Source of the DNA: Winogradskya consettensis
Lineage (GTDB): Bacteria > Actinomycetota > Actinomycetes > Mycobacteriales > Micromonosporaceae
Direction of reading: 5' to 3'
DNA length: 64,000 bases
Assembly: GCF_018332715.1 (NCBI RefSeq)
Contig: NZ_BOQP01000003.1
Location: forward strand, 310,001 to 374,000
The notes beneath the pieces were generated by a model. It ran no database searches. It saw nothing but the letters and a program-made list of their open reading frames with translations, and had not been told where the DNA came from. Below, piece by piece: positions 50,881 to 59,911 of the stretch. Numbering within the stretch: position 1 is the first letter of the stretch; each line of letters starts with the position of its first letter. The position numbers and the translations under genes were made by a program.

Positions 50881-51249
50881 GTGATCGTGTCTGTCGGGAT
50901 CGATGTGGTGCTGGTGGAGAGGTTCGCCAAGGCGCTGGAACGCACGCCCATGCTCGCGGACCGGCTCTTCAGCGACTCGGAGCGGCTGACGCGGTCGGGA
51001 AACCCCCGCTCGCCCGAGTCGCTGGCGGCCAGGTTCGCGGCGAAAGAGGCAGTGGCCAAGGCCCTCGGCGCCCCGGGTGGCCTGCGCTGGCACGACTGTG
51101 AGGTCGTCTCCGACCCGGACGGCCGGCCCTGGCTGACCGTGTCGGGCACGGTCGCCGCGGTCGCCGCCGAGCGCGGCGTCAACCGCTGGCACCTGTCGCT
51201 CTCCCACGACGGTGGCATCGCCTCGGCCATGGTGGTCGCCGAGGCCTGA
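50881..51249 (+). CDS. acpS: Holo-[acyl-carrier-protein] synthase
   Basis: Transfers phosphopantetheine from CoA to acyl carrier protein. 122 residues: [20 protein letters not shown], with Asp8 in GIDVV, and [16 protein letters not shown] with the metal-binding Glu; [17 protein letters not shown] at the end. GTG 50881 lies seven bases after TAGGCT (50868-50873); no ribosome-binding site, so probably leaderless. Confidence 0.94.
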   Translation: MIVSVGIDVVLVERFAKALERTPMLADRLFSDSERLTRSGNPRSPESLAARFAAKEAVAKALGAPGGLRWHDCEVVSDPDGRPWLTVSGTVAAVAAERGVNRWHLSLSHDGGIASAMVVAEA

Positions 51250-51283
51250 GCGGGCCAGGGAATCCAGACCCTAGGGAGCACGG

Positions 51284-52732
51284 ATGCGGCAGGCATGGCG
51301 GGTGGCCGACGTACGGTCGGCGGAGAAAGCACTGATGGCGACGGTCCCGGACGGGACCCTCATGCAGCGGGCCGCCGCGGGCCTGGCACGCCGGTGCGCG
51401 CTGCTGCTCCACGAGAGCGGCGGCGTCTACGGCGCGACAGTGGTGCTGCTGGTGGGCAGCGGTGACAACGGCGGCGATGCGCTTCTCGCGGGGGCGCGGC
51501 TGGCGGCGCGCGGTGCCCGGGTGCTCGCGATCCTGCTCCGGCCCGAGCACGTGCATCTCGCGGGGCTCAAGACGCTTCTCGACGCGGGTGGGCGGGTCAT
51601 CGAGGAGCTGCCGGCCCGTGCGGATCTGGTGATGGACGGCATCGTGGGCATCGGCGCGACCGGTGGCCTGCGGCCCCCGGCGGCGGCGCTGGTCAAGGGG
51701 CTCCCCGAGCTTCGGGGCCGGGACGGCGCGCGAGCACCGGTGGTGGCGGTGGACGTGCCGAGCGGTGTGACGGTCGACACCGGCGACGTGCCGGGGGACG
51801 CCGTGCACGCGGACATCACGGTGACTTTCGGATGCCTCAAACCGGCACACGTGGTGGGTCCTGCCGCGGCCCTGGCGGGTCACGTGGAACTCGTCGACAT
51901 CGGGCTGGGTGCGACGCTGCACGCGGCTCCCGCCGTACGCGTACCCGACGCATCCGACATCGCCGAGTGGTGGCCGCGCCCCTCCGCGTCCTCCGACAAG
52001 TACTCCCGCGGCGTGGTCGGAGTGGCCACCGGATCCGCGCAGTACCCGGGCGCCGCGGTGTTGTCGGTCACCGGTGCGCAGGCCGGCCCCGCCGGCATGG
52101 TGCGTTACGCGGGCAGCGCCAGCCGGGAAGTGCTGCGGAAACATCCCTCGGTCGTTGCGGCCGAGCGGGTCGCCGACGCGGGACGCGTGCAGGCCTGGGT
52201 GTGTGGTTCGGGGCTCGGAACCGATGACGACGCTCGGACCGAGCTGCGCAGCGTCCTCGCGACGTCGCTGCCCGTGCTGCTCGACGCGGACGCCCTGACC
52301 CTGCTGGTCGGCGGTCAGCACGCCGCTGACCTGCGACGGGACGCACCTTTGGTGATCACGCCGCACGACGGCGAGTTCAAGCGGCTTGCCGGGGAGGCTC
52401 CCGGGCCGGACCGGATGGCCGCTGCCCTCAAGCTCGCGTCGTGGATCAACGCGGTGGTGCTGCTCAAGGGCGACCGGACCATCGTGGCGACGCCCGCCGG
52501 CGAGGTGTGGGCCAACCCGACCGGCAGTTCCGTGCTGGCCACGGCCGGTTCCGGGGACGTGCTGGCGGGGTTGCTGGGCTCGTTGCTGGCGGCCGGGGTG
52601 CCCGCGGAGAAGGCCGCGGTGATGGCCGCGTACGTCCATGGTCTGGCCGGCCGGCGGGCAGCTGAGGACGGGCCGGTGACCTCTGCCGATGTGGCGGAAG
52701 CGCTTCGTCCCGTCCTCGCCGACCTGCTGTGA
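51284..52732 (+). CDS. nnr: Bifunctional NAD(P)H-hydrate epimerase/dehydratase
   Basis: Repairs hydrated NAD(P)H. 482 residues. The N-terminal YjeF_N epimerase (about 1-215) has VGSGDNGGDALLAGARLA and VMDGIVGIGATGG; the C-terminal ribokinase-like dehydratase has DKYSRGVVGVATGSAQYPGA, VITPHDGEFKRLAG and NPTGSSVLATAGSGDVLAGL. AGGGAG lies five bases before ATG 51284. Located between acpS and alr, as in other actinobacteria. Confidence 0.94.
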   Translation: MRQAWRVADVRSAEKALMATVPDGTLMQRAAAGLARRCALLLHESGGVYGATVVLLVGSGDNGGDALLAGARLAARGARVLAILLRPEHVHLAGLKTLLDAGGRVIEELPARADLVMDGIVGIGATGGLRPPAAALVKGLPELRGRDGARAPVVAVDVPSGVTVDTGDVPGDAVHADITVTFGCLKPAHVVGPAAALAGHVELVDIGLGATLHAAPAVRVPDASDIAEWWPRPSASSDKYSRGVVGVATGSAQYPGAAVLSVTGAQAGPAGMVRYAGSASREVLRKHPSVVAAERVADAGRVQAWVCGSGLGTDDDARTELRSVLATSLPVLLDADALTLLVGGQHAADLRRDAPLVITPHDGEFKRLAGEAPGPDRMAAALKLASWINAVVLLKGDRTIVATPAGEVWANPTGSSVLATAGSGDVLAGLLGSLLAAGVPAEKAAVMAAYVHGLAGRRAAEDGPVTSADVAEALRPVLADLL

Positions 52733-52768
52733 TCCGTTTCTGTCACACCCATCAGTAGGCTGATGAAC

Positions 52769-53899
52769 ATGTGGCAGGCCGAAGTTCGCGTCGATCTGGA
52801 CGCCATCCGGGACAACGTCGCGACCCTGCGGGCGGGCACGACCGCTGAGGTCATGGCCGTGGTCAAGGCCGACGGTTACGGGCACGGCATGCTGCCCGTC
52901 GCCCGCGCGGCCCTGGCCGGGGGCGCGACGTGGCTGGGCGTGGCGACCCTCGACGAGGCGCTGACGTTACGCCGGGCCGGGATAACGGCGCCGGTGCTGG
53001 CCTGGCTGCACTCACCCGGGCTCGCGCTGCACGAGGGCGTCGAGGCGGAGGTCGACCTCAACGCGGGGAGCCTCGAGCTGCTCGGTGAGCTGGTTGCCGC
53101 TGCCCGGCGGGCTGGGCGGGCTGCCCGCGTACATTTGAAGATCGATACTGGTCTGGCCCGCGGTGGCGCGACGCCGGCGGAATGGCCGGCCCTGGTGGAG
53201 GCCGCGGCGAAGGCGCAGGCCGACGGTGATCTCGAGATCGTCGGGGTCTGGAGCCACTTCGTCCGCTCGGACGAGCCCGGCCACGAGATGATCGACCAGC
53301 AGCTCGCGATCTTCGCCGAGGCGCTGGCGACCGCGGAGCGTTACGGCATCGAGCCGCGCTATCGCCACATCGCCAACTCGGCGGCCACGCTGACCCGGCC
53401 CGACTCCCACTATGACCTGGTCCGGCCCGGTCTGGCGATCTACGGGCTCTCGCCGTTGCCCGGGTCCCAGCCGGCCGGCCTGCGCCCGGCGATGACCGCC
53501 CGCGCCCGGATCGCGCTCACCAAACGGGTTCCGGAAGGCCAGGGCGTTTCCTACGGGCACGCCTACCACACCGAGCGGGAGACGACGCTCGCCCTGGTGC
53601 CGATCGGTTATGGCGACGGGGTGCCCCGGCACGCGTCCAATGTGGGCCCGGTGCTGCTCGGCGGCGCGGTGCGCACGATCGCCGGCCGCGTCTGCATGGA
53701 TCAGATCGTGCTGGACGTCGGGGACGATCCGGTCCGGGCGGGCGACGTGGCGACCCTGTTCGGGCCCGGCACGGACGGCGAGCCGACGGCCACGGACTGG
53801 GCCGAGGCGATCGGCACGATCAACTACGAGATCGTGACCAGGTTCGGCGGGACGCGCGTCCCCCGCGTCTATGACGGTACGGCCGGGGAGGTCGCATGA
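52769..53899 (+). CDS. alr: Alanine racemase
   Basis: Makes D-alanine for peptidoglycan. 376 residues from ATG 52769: MWQAEVRVDLDAIRDNVATL. The PLP lysine is in VMAVVKADGYGHGM (Lys33), the second catalytic residue (Tyr) in GQGVSYGHAYHTE, and GRVCMDQIVLDVGD is typical. TAGGCT (52756-52761) is seven bases before this ATG; ATG 52763 lies only one base after the hexamer and would be outside the predicted transcript. The stop overlaps the next gene by four bases. Confidence 0.95.
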   Translation: MWQAEVRVDLDAIRDNVATLRAGTTAEVMAVVKADGYGHGMLPVARAALAGGATWLGVATLDEALTLRRAGITAPVLAWLHSPGLALHEGVEAEVDLNAGSLELLGELVAAARRAGRAARVHLKIDTGLARGGATPAEWPALVEAAAKAQADGDLEIVGVWSHFVRSDEPGHEMIDQQLAIFAEALATAERYGIEPRYRHIANSAATLTRPDSHYDLVRPGLAIYGLSPLPGSQPAGLRPAMTARARIALTKRVPEGQGVSYGHAYHTERETTLALVPIGYGDGVPRHASNVGPVLLGGAVRTIAGRVCMDQIVLDVGDDPVRAGDVATLFGPGTDGEPTATDWAEAIGTINYEIVTRFGGTRVPRVYDGTAGEVA

Positions 53900-54993
53900 G
53901 TCCCGCCAAGCTGCCGGCCAAAGCCAAGTTGCCGGCCAAACGGGTGAAGCAGGTCGGCATCGCCGGGGCCGTCGTCGGCATCGCCGCGGCCGGGCTCGCC
54001 ACCGCGTTCGCCGTCGAGCGGGCGCTGGTCCGCAAGTCGCTCAACGTCCCGGGCGATCCGCACGCCGACGAGGAGTTCAACGACCAGGCGTTCGACGAGG
54101 AGCTCACCGTCACCGCCGCCGACGGCACCGACCTGCACGTCGAGATCGTCGAGGCGAAGCACCCGGCCGGCAAGCCGACGATCGTGTTCGTGCACGGCTT
54201 CGCCCTGGACATGGGCACCTTCTACTTCCAGCGGCAGGTGCTCACCGAGCGCGGCGACCAGCGGATGGTCTTCTACGACCAGCCCGGCCACGGGCGGTCC
54301 AGCCGGTTGAAATCCGGCGACTACGACATCGCGGCGCTGGGCAAGTCACTCGCGGCCGTGCTCGACGCGACCGTCCCCGACGGCCACATCATCCTCGTCG
54401 GACACTCCATGGGCGGCATGACGATCATGGCGTTCGCCGAGCAGTATCCGGAGTGGTTCGGCCGGCGGGTGACCGGTGTCGTGCTGATGTCGACCTCGGC
54501 GGGCCTGATCGACAAGTCGAAGCTGGGCCTGCCCACGCTCGTGGCCCGCGCGAGCGCGCCGTTCTTCCCGCTGTGGGGAGTCTCGGCCCGGCTCGGCGGC
54601 GGTGCCATCGACCGCGCCCGGGTCGTCTCGTCCGACCTCGCCTGGCTGCTCACCCGCCGTTACGGCTTCGGCGACTCGCGGCCCAGTCCCTCGTTGGTCA
54701 CGTTCGTGGAGCAGATGAACTCCAAGACGTCGGTCGAGACGCTGACCAAGTATCTGCACACGCTCTACACCCACAACCGGTTCCCGGCGCTGTCGGCGCT
54801 CAAGGGTGTGCCGGTGCTGGTCCTGGTCGGCACGAAGGACTATCTGACCCCGGTGACGCACTCCGAGGAGATCCTCCGGCATCTCCCCGAGGCGGAGCTG
54901 GTGAAGATCGACAACAGCGGCCACGTGGTCATGCTGGAGAAGGCGGACGAGGTGAACGCGGCACTACTCCCGTTCCTGGACAGGATCTCATGA
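53896..54993 (+). CDS. Alpha/beta-hydrolase with N-terminal membrane anchor
   Basis: 365 residues. A basic N-terminus and one hydrophobic segment (IAGAVVGIAAAGLATAFAV, about 20-40) precede the hydrolase: TIVFVHGFALDMGTFYFQ, the nucleophile elbow VGHSMGGMTIMAFAEQ, the acid in VPVLVLVGTKDYLTPV and His in NSGHVVMLEKADEV. The catalytic triad is complete; the substrate is unknown. ATGA overlaps on both sides (alr and tsaE) tie it to the alr-tsaE row. Confidence 0.9.
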   Translation: MSPAKLPAKAKLPAKRVKQVGIAGAVVGIAAAGLATAFAVERALVRKSLNVPGDPHADEEFNDQAFDEELTVTAADGTDLHVEIVEAKHPAGKPTIVFVHGFALDMGTFYFQRQVLTERGDQRMVFYDQPGHGRSSRLKSGDYDIAALGKSLAAVLDATVPDGHIILVGHSMGGMTIMAFAEQYPEWFGRRVTGVVLMSTSAGLIDKSKLGLPTLVARASAPFFPLWGVSARLGGGAIDRARVVSSDLAWLLTRRYGFGDSRPSPSLVTFVEQMNSKTSVETLTKYLHTLYTHNRFPALSALKGVPVLVLVGTKDYLTPVTHSEEILRHLPEAELVKIDNSGHVVMLEKADEVNAALLPFLDRIS

Positions 54994-55565
54994 CGACCAC
55001 CGGCATCCGCCTGTCCACCGTGGAGGAGACCCGGGCCTTCGGCGAGCGGCTGGCCGCTCTGCTGTGCCCCGGTGATCTCCTGCTGCTCACCGGCCCGCTA
55101 GGCGCCGGCAAGACCGCGCTGGTCCAGGGCATCGGCGCGGGGCTCGGGGTGCTCGGCGCCGTCACCTCGCCGACCTTCGTGATCGCCCGCGTGCACCGGC
55201 CCGACCCGGCGCGCGGCGGCACGGTCCCGCTGGTGCATGCCGACGCGTACAGGCTCGGCGACGCGGCCGACCCGCGTGCGGAGATCGACGACCTCGACCT
55301 GGACGCCTCGGCCGACGACGCCGTCACGGTCGTCGAGTGGGGCGCCGGCCTGGTCGAGCAGCTCAACGACGAATACCTCGCCGTCCGCATCGACCGCCTC
55401 GACGACGACACCCGCGTCATCGACCTCGTGCCGCACGGCGGCGACTGGGCCGCGCGCCTGAAGGACGGCGATTGGGCCACGCGCCTGAAGGACGGCGATT
55501 GGGCCACGCGCCTGAAGGACGGCGACTGGGCCGCGCGCTTGAAGAAAGCGACGGAACTGCCATGA
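54990..55565 (+). CDS. tsaE: tRNA t6A biosynthesis ATPase TsaE with repeat tail
   Basis: ATPase partner of TsaB-TsaD in making N6-threonylcarbamoyladenosine in tRNA. 191 residues. The P-loop is LTGPLGAGKTALVQGIG, followed by VTSPTFVIARVH, LVHADAYRLG and VTVVEWGAGL. After residue ~150 there is an unusual tail of nearly four copies of GDWAARLKD (variant GDWATRLKD), from a 27-bp tandem repeat, ending KKATELP. The core ends where normal TsaE proteins end, so the tail is an add-on. Confidence 0.93.
   Translation: MTTTGIRLSTVEETRAFGERLAALLCPGDLLLLTGPLGAGKTALVQGIGAGLGVLGAVTSPTFVIARVHRPDPARGGTVPLVHADAYRLGDAADPRAEIDDLDLDASADDAVTVVEWGAGLVEQLNDEYLAVRIDRLDDDTRVIDLVPHGGDWAARLKDGDWATRLKDGDWATRLKDGDWAARLKKATELP
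55440..55544 (+). repeat. 27-bp tandem repeat at the 3' end of tsaE
   Basis: Units at 55440-55466, 55467-55493 and 55494-55520, then 24 bases of a fourth to 55544. Units 2 and 3 are identical; units 1 and 4 differ by a few bases. The period keeps the frame. It encodes nine-residue repeats with the same Trp, Arg and Lys spacing. Confidence 0.95.
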
Positions 55566-55586
55566 CCATCGGAAACCGGAGATGAT

Positions 55587-56267
55587 GTGAATCTGACCGA
55601 GCTGCTCCCACCCGCCTGGCGCGCGGAGTTGACGCCGTTCCTCGACCCCGCCGCGACCGGGGCGCTGGGTGCCTTTGTCGCCGGGGAGTACGAGACGCAG
55701 ACCGTCTACCCGCCGATCGAGGACCTCTTCGCGGCCTACCGGCTCTGCGCGCCGGAGCAGACGAAGGTGCTGCTGCTGGGCCAGGACCCCTACCACGGTC
55801 CGGGCCAGGCGCACGGGCTCAGCTTCAGCGTGCGCGACGGTGTCCGGGTGCCGCCCTCGCTGCGCAACGTCTACAAGGAGCTGGCCGAGGACGTCGGTGT
55901 GCCGCCCTCGGCGAGCGGGGACCTCACCGGGTGGGCGAAGCAGGGCGTTCTGCTGCTCAACGCGGTCCTGACGGTGCGGGCGAAGTCGGCGGCGTCGCAC
56001 AAGAACAAGGGCTGGGAGGTGTTCACCGACGCCACGATCCGGGCCCTCAACGCCCGCGACGAGAAGATCGTGTTTCTGCTCTGGGGCACGTACGCCCGCA
56101 AGAAGGCGGCCCTGATCACCAACCCCGTCCACACCGTGATCGAGTCGGGCCATCCGAGCCCGATGAACGGCGGCCGGGAGTTCTTCGGCGCCCGGATGTT
56201 CAGCGCGGCCAACAAGGCTCTCGCCGACGGTGGTCGCCCGGTGATCGACTGGGACCCGCGTAACTGA
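55587..56267 (+). CDS. ung: Uracil-DNA glycosylase, family 1
   Basis: Removes uracil from DNA. 226 residues from GTG 55587. The catalytic motif LLLGQDPYHGPGQAHGLSF (Asp as general base), LLLNAVLTVRAKSAASHKNK and the second motif GHPSPMNGGREFFGARMF are all present. It follows tsaE by 21 bases and probably shares its transcript. Confidence 0.96.
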   Translation: MNLTELLPPAWRAELTPFLDPAATGALGAFVAGEYETQTVYPPIEDLFAAYRLCAPEQTKVLLLGQDPYHGPGQAHGLSFSVRDGVRVPPSLRNVYKELAEDVGVPPSASGDLTGWAKQGVLLLNAVLTVRAKSAASHKNKGWEVFTDATIRALNARDEKIVFLLWGTYARKKAALITNPVHTVIESGHPSPMNGGREFFGARMFSAANKALADGGRPVIDWDPRN

Positions 56268-56331
56268 CACCCCCGCCGATCGGCCCGGAACGGCGACGCG
56301 CCCTTCGATCTGGTGCCGAGCAACGAGCCGG

Positions 56332-56913
56332 TCAGCTGGGGGACGCGGCGGCGAGCAGCACTTCGGCGGCTGCGCGAGCGTGCCCGGCGGCGTGCGGGTC
56401 ATGGTCGGCGGCCGCGGTCATGTTGGCGCCGTCGAAGAGCTGGACGAGCTGGGCGACGAGCCGTTGCGGGTTGTCATAGCCGCCCTGCTCGACCGGGGCG
56501 GCGAACAGCTCGTACAGCCATGTGCGGAATTCTTTGACCGCCAGATCCTCCGTGCTGCCGGCATGGGCCTCGGCGGCGGCGTGGTGGAACGCGCAGCCGA
56601 CGAAGGTGGGGCTGGCGAAGATCGGGATCAGGGCGTCGAAGACCGCGAGGATCTTGGCGCGCGGCTCGGTCTGCTGGGCGGTGCGCGCGGTGATGGCGGC
56701 GACCCAGCCGCTGTGCTGACGGAGCAGGTAGGCCCGGACGAGGTCGTCCTTGCCACCGAAGTTGTAGTAGAGCGAGCCCTTGGCGACGCCGGACTCCTCG
56801 AGGATCCGGTCGATGCCGACCGTGTGGATGCCCTCGGCATAGAACAGCCGGTCGGCGGTCTCGAGCAGGCGTTCCCGGGCGGAACGCCTGCTCGGACTGG
56901 GCGAGGAGGTCAT
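56332..56913 (-). CDS. TetR-family regulator
   Basis: 193 residues. The N-terminal helix-turn-helix is RERLLETADRLFYAEGIHTV, GIDRILEESGVAKGSLYYNF and GGKDDLVRAYL; the C-terminal ligand domain is not diagnostic. It lies 15 bases after the SDR gene. TACGAT (56925-56920, minus strand) is six bases before its ATG, so it also seems to have its own leaderless promoter. Likely binds the palindromes at 57665-57736. Confidence 0.9.
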   Translation of the reverse strand: MTSSPSPSRRSARERLLETADRLFYAEGIHTVGIDRILEESGVAKGSLYYNFGGKDDLVRAYLLRQHSGWVAAITARTAQQTEPRAKILAVFDALIPIFASPTFVGCAFHHAAAEAHAGSTEDLAVKEFRTWLYELFAAPVEQGGYDNPQRLVAQLVQLFDGANMTAAADHDPHAAGHARAAAEVLLAAASPS

Positions 56914-56928
56914 GCGCCCATCGTACGT

Positions 56929-57654
56929 TCAGACCGCGGTGCGCCCGCCGTCCACAGCGAGCGTGACGCCGTTGACGTAGGAGGCTCGGGGGCCGGCCAG
57001 GAACGCGATCACCTCGGCGATCTCCTCCGGCTGGGCGACCCGGCCCATCGGGATGAGGGGGATGAAGCTCTCGGCCACCTCGACGGGGACGGCGGGGGTG
57101 TAGACGGGGCCGGGTGAGACCACGTTGACGCGTACGCCGGCCGGGCCGTACTCGGCTGCCCACGCGCGGGTCAGCGAGTTCATCGCCGCCTTGGTGGCAC
57201 CGTAGACGGCGTTGTTGGTGTCGCCGATCGTCCCGGCCGCGCTGCTCACGTTGATCACGCTGCCGGTGCCCTGCTCGACCATGCGCGGGGCCAGGGCCAC
57301 GGTCAGCAGGTACGTCGCCCGGACGTTGCTGTCGATCATCGCGTCGAACTGGCCGGGGGTGATGGTGGCGCTGGGTCCGAAGGTGGCCGTCGCGACGTTG
57401 TTGACCAGCACGTCGACGTCGCCGGCTTCCTGGGCCAGCCGAGCCACGTCCTGCGGGTCGCTCACGTCGGCGAGGATGAAACGGGCCTTCCCGCCGGCCG
57501 CCTCGATCTCGTGGACGACTTCCGCTCCGCGTGGGGCGTTGCGGCCGTTCACCAGAACCATCGCCCCCTGCGTGGCCAGCAGTTTCGCCGTTGCCCGGCC
57601 GATGCCGGAGGTGGCGCCGGTGATCAGGGCGGTCTTGCCGGACAAGTCACTCAT
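56929..57654 (-). CDS. Short-chain dehydrogenase/reductase
   Basis: 241 residues. Classical SDR: cofactor motif TGATSGIGRATAKLLA near residue 12, NNVA, the catalytic Ser in INVSSAAGTI and YGATKAAMNSLTR with the Tyr-Lys pair. An Arg after the second strand (NGRNAPRG) suggests NADP(H). The substrate is unknown. ATG follows AAAGGAGCGCTC. Probably co-transcribed with and repressed by the TetR regulator. Confidence 0.92.
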   Translation of the reverse strand: MSDLSGKTALITGATSGIGRATAKLLATQGAMVLVNGRNAPRGAEVVHEIEAAGGKARFILADVSDPQDVARLAQEAGDVDVLVNNVATATFGPSATITPGQFDAMIDSNVRATYLLTVALAPRMVEQGTGSVINVSSAAGTIGDTNNAVYGATKAAMNSLTRAWAAEYGPAGVRVNVVSPGPVYTPAVPVEVAESFIPLIPMGRVAQPEEIAEVIAFLAGPRASYVNGVTLAVDGGRTAV

Positions 57655-57664
57655 GAGCGCTCCT

Positions 57665-57736
57665 TTGAACAGGTCTGTCTAAACGAGTATTAGACGAACC
57701 TGTCTAAAGATCAAGGCGTTAGACGAACCTGTCTAA
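57665..57736. promoter_or_regulatory. TetR operator cluster and SDR promoter
   Basis: Two identical 18-bp palindromes, TTAGACGAACCTGTCTAA, lie at 57690-57707 and 57719-57736, 29 bases apart. A degenerate third (57665-57682) shares the right arm GTCTAA. On the minus strand TTGATC and TAATAC form a promoter for the SDR gene with a 16-base spacer, and the first palindrome overlaps it. The second ends 24 bases before the -10 of tsaB (57761), so tsaB could be affected too. Confidence 0.85.
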
Positions 57737-57772
57737 AGATGGGTGGCGGAGCGGGCCAGATAGGGTTTGCGG

Positions 57773-58429
57773 GTGCTCGTTCTTGGGTTGGATACCGCTA
57801 CGCCCGCGGTGACTGCTGCGCTGGCCGAGGTCGGCGGCGGTGGGTTGCGGGGGCTCGGGGAGCGGCGGGTCGTTGATCCGCGGGCTCACGGGGAGTTGCT
57901 CGCACCGCAGATCCAGCGGGTGCTCGCCGATGCCGGGAAGGCTCCGCGGGATCTGGGTGCGATCGTGGCCGGGCTGGGGCCGGGGCCGTTCACCGGGCTC
58001 CGGGTCGGGCTGGCCACCGCGGCGGCGATGGGGCAGGCGCTGGGGATCCCGGCGTACGGTATCTGCACGCTTGATGCTCTCGGTCGTGCGGCCGGGCCGG
58101 GCCGGGTGCTGGTCGCCACCGACGCGAGGCGGCGTGAGGTCTACTTCGCGACCTACCAGGACGGTGTGCGGGTGACCGGGCCCGAGGTGGCCAAGCCCGC
58201 CGACGTGCCGGTCGACGCGGAGCGGGCGGTCGGCGAGGGCGCGGTGAAGTACAGCGACATTTTTAAGATCCCGATCGACGACCGGGTGCTGTACCCCTCC
58301 GGCGAGGCGTTGATCGCGCTGGCCCTCGGGGAGATCGAGGCCGGCGCGGAGGGTGGCGTCCTCACCCCCCTCTACCTGCGGCGCCCCGATGCCGTGGCCG
58401 CTACCGAGCGCAAGCACGTGCTGCAGTGA
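57773..58429 (+). CDS. tsaB: tRNA t6A biosynthesis protein TsaB
   Basis: Scaffold paralogue of TsaD, 218 residues: MLVLGLDTATPAVTAALAEV, RAHGELLAPQIQRVLADAGK, AGLGPGPFTGLRVGLATAAA. GTG 57773 is six bases after TAGGGT (57761-57766), with no ribosome-binding site. TTG 57767 is in frame but directly abuts the hexamer. rimI overlaps the stop by four bases. Confidence 0.93.
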   Translation: MLVLGLDTATPAVTAALAEVGGGGLRGLGERRVVDPRAHGELLAPQIQRVLADAGKAPRDLGAIVAGLGPGPFTGLRVGLATAAAMGQALGIPAYGICTLDALGRAAGPGRVLVATDARRREVYFATYQDGVRVTGPEVAKPADVPVDAERAVGEGAVKYSDIFKIPIDDRVLYPSGEALIALALGEIEAGAEGGVLTPLYLRRPDAVAATERKHVLQ

Positions 58430-58857
58430 TCACGATCGACCGGTTCCGGTGGTGGGACATCGCCGAGGTTCTCCCGATGGAGGAGGACTTGTTCGGGTCG
58501 GAGAAGTGGTCGTCGTCCATGTTCTGGAACGAGTTGGCGCAGCGGCACTTCTACGTCGCGGCCAAGGACGGGGACGAGCTGGTCGGATACGCCGGTCTGG
58601 CGGTCATCGACCAGGAGGAGAGCTGGGTGCAGAACATCGCCGTGAAGCGCACCGCGCAGCAGCGTGGCGTCGGCCGGCGGCTCCTCGAGACCCTGCTCGA
58701 GCGGGCCGGCAAACGCAAGGTGCTGCTCGAGGTGGCTGTGGACAACAAGCCGGCCCAGCATCTCTACGCCGTCCATGACTTCGAGCCCGTCGGGATCCGG
58801 CGCGGCTACTACCAGCCCAGTAACACCGATGCCCTGGTGATGATGCGTGATGTCTGA
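58426..58857 (+). CDS. rimI: GNAT acetyltransferase, RimI family
   Basis: 143 residues. GNAT motifs are [20 protein letters not shown] (acetyl-CoA loop QRGVGRR), [15 protein letters not shown] and [11 protein letters not shown]. RimI acetylates the N-terminus of ribosomal protein S18 in E. coli; the location between tsaB and tsaD is typical for actinobacteria. GTG start in a GTGA overlap. Confidence 0.92.
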   Translation: MITIDRFRWWDIAEVLPMEEDLFGSEKWSSSMFWNELAQRHFYVAAKDGDELVGYAGLAVIDQEESWVQNIAVKRTAQQRGVGRRLLETLLERAGKRKVLLEVAVDNKPAQHLYAVHDFEPVGIRRGYYQPSNTDALVMMRDV

Positions 58858-59902
58858 CGAGCCCCTGGTCCTCGGGATCGAGACCTCCTGCGACGAGACC
58901 GGTGTCGGGATCGTGCGCGGGCACACCCTGCTGGCCGATCAGATCGCGTCCAGTGTCGAGCAGCACGCGCGGTTCGGCGGGGTGGTGCCCGAGGTGGCCA
59001 GCCGGGCGCATCTCGAGGCGATCGTGCCGACCATGCAGCGGGCGCTCGACGAGGCGAAGGTCACCCTGAACGACATCGACGCGATCGCGGTGACCGCCGG
59101 GCCGGGACTCGCGGGGGCGCTGCTCGTCGGGGTCGCTGCCGCCAAGGGGTACGCCCTCGCTGCCGACAAACCCATCTACGGCGTCAACCATCTCGCCGCG
59201 CACGTGGCTGTCGACACGCTGGAGCACGGTCCGCTGCCGGAGCCCGCCGTGGCGATGCTGGTCTCGGGCGGGCATTCGAGTCTGCTGCTGGTCGACGATC
59301 TGACCGCCGGTGTCACCCCGCTGGGCGCGACGATCGATGACGCTGCCGGTGAGGCGTTCGACAAGGTCGCGCGGCTGCTGGGGCTGGGTTTCCCGGGCGG
59401 TCCGGTGATCGACCGGCTGGCCCGCGAGGGCGATCGGGGGGCGATCTCGTTCCCGCGGGGGCTGACCGCGCCCAAGGACTTCGCCAAGCACCGGTTCGAC
59501 TTCTCGTTCTCCGGGCTGAAGACGGCCGTTGCCCGCTGGGTGGAGGCACGGGAGCGCAGCGGTGAACCGGTGCCGGTCGCGGATGTCGCTGCGAGTTTCC
59601 AGGATGCCGTCTGTGACGTGCTCACCGCGAAGGCGCTGGACGCCTGTCGCGAGCACGGCGTGGAGACACTGATCATCGGTGGTGGGGTTGCCGCCAACTC
59701 CCGGCTGCGGCTCCTGGCCGAGGAGCGGGCCGCTAAGTTCGGGATCCGGGTGCGCGTTCCCCGCCCGCAGCTGTGTACGGACAACGGGGCGATGGTCGCC
59801 GCTCTGGGGTCGCATCTGGTCGCTGCCGGGGTCGCTCCCAGCCGCCTCGACCTTCCCGCCGATTCCGCGATGGCATTGACCTCCATCGCCGTCGCGGGGT
59901 AG
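58850..59902 (+). CDS. tsaD: tRNA t6A threonylcarbamoyltransferase TsaD
   Basis: Catalytic subunit of t6A synthesis. 350 residues from ATG 58850: [20 protein letters not shown]. Metal ligands are the two His in [42 protein letters not shown] and [15 protein letters not shown] are conserved. GTG 58847 is one codon upstream in frame. The gene overlaps the end of rimI by eight bases. Confidence 0.95.
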   Translation: MSDEPLVLGIETSCDETGVGIVRGHTLLADQIASSVEQHARFGGVVPEVASRAHLEAIVPTMQRALDEAKVTLNDIDAIAVTAGPGLAGALLVGVAAAKGYALAADKPIYGVNHLAAHVAVDTLEHGPLPEPAVAMLVSGGHSSLLLVDDLTAGVTPLGATIDDAAGEAFDKVARLLGLGFPGGPVIDRLAREGDRGAISFPRGLTAPKDFAKHRFDFSFSGLKTAVARWVEARERSGEPVPVADVAASFQDAVCDVLTAKALDACREHGVETLIIGGGVAANSRLRLLAEERAAKFGIRVRVPRPQLCTDNGAMVAALGSHLVAAGVAPSRLDLPADSAMALTSIAVAG

Positions 59903-59911
59903 GAAGCCAGG

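Noticed and set aside
53871-54989. An open frame that would extend tsaE upstream by about 370 residues
   Set aside because: It is an arginine-rich shadow of the hydrolase gene. The TsaE family start is at 54990.
57665-57736. Repeated palindromes considered as an attachment site or insertion-sequence ends
   Set aside because: They surround no transposase or integrase, are next to a TetR gene and overlap a promoter, so operators explain them better.
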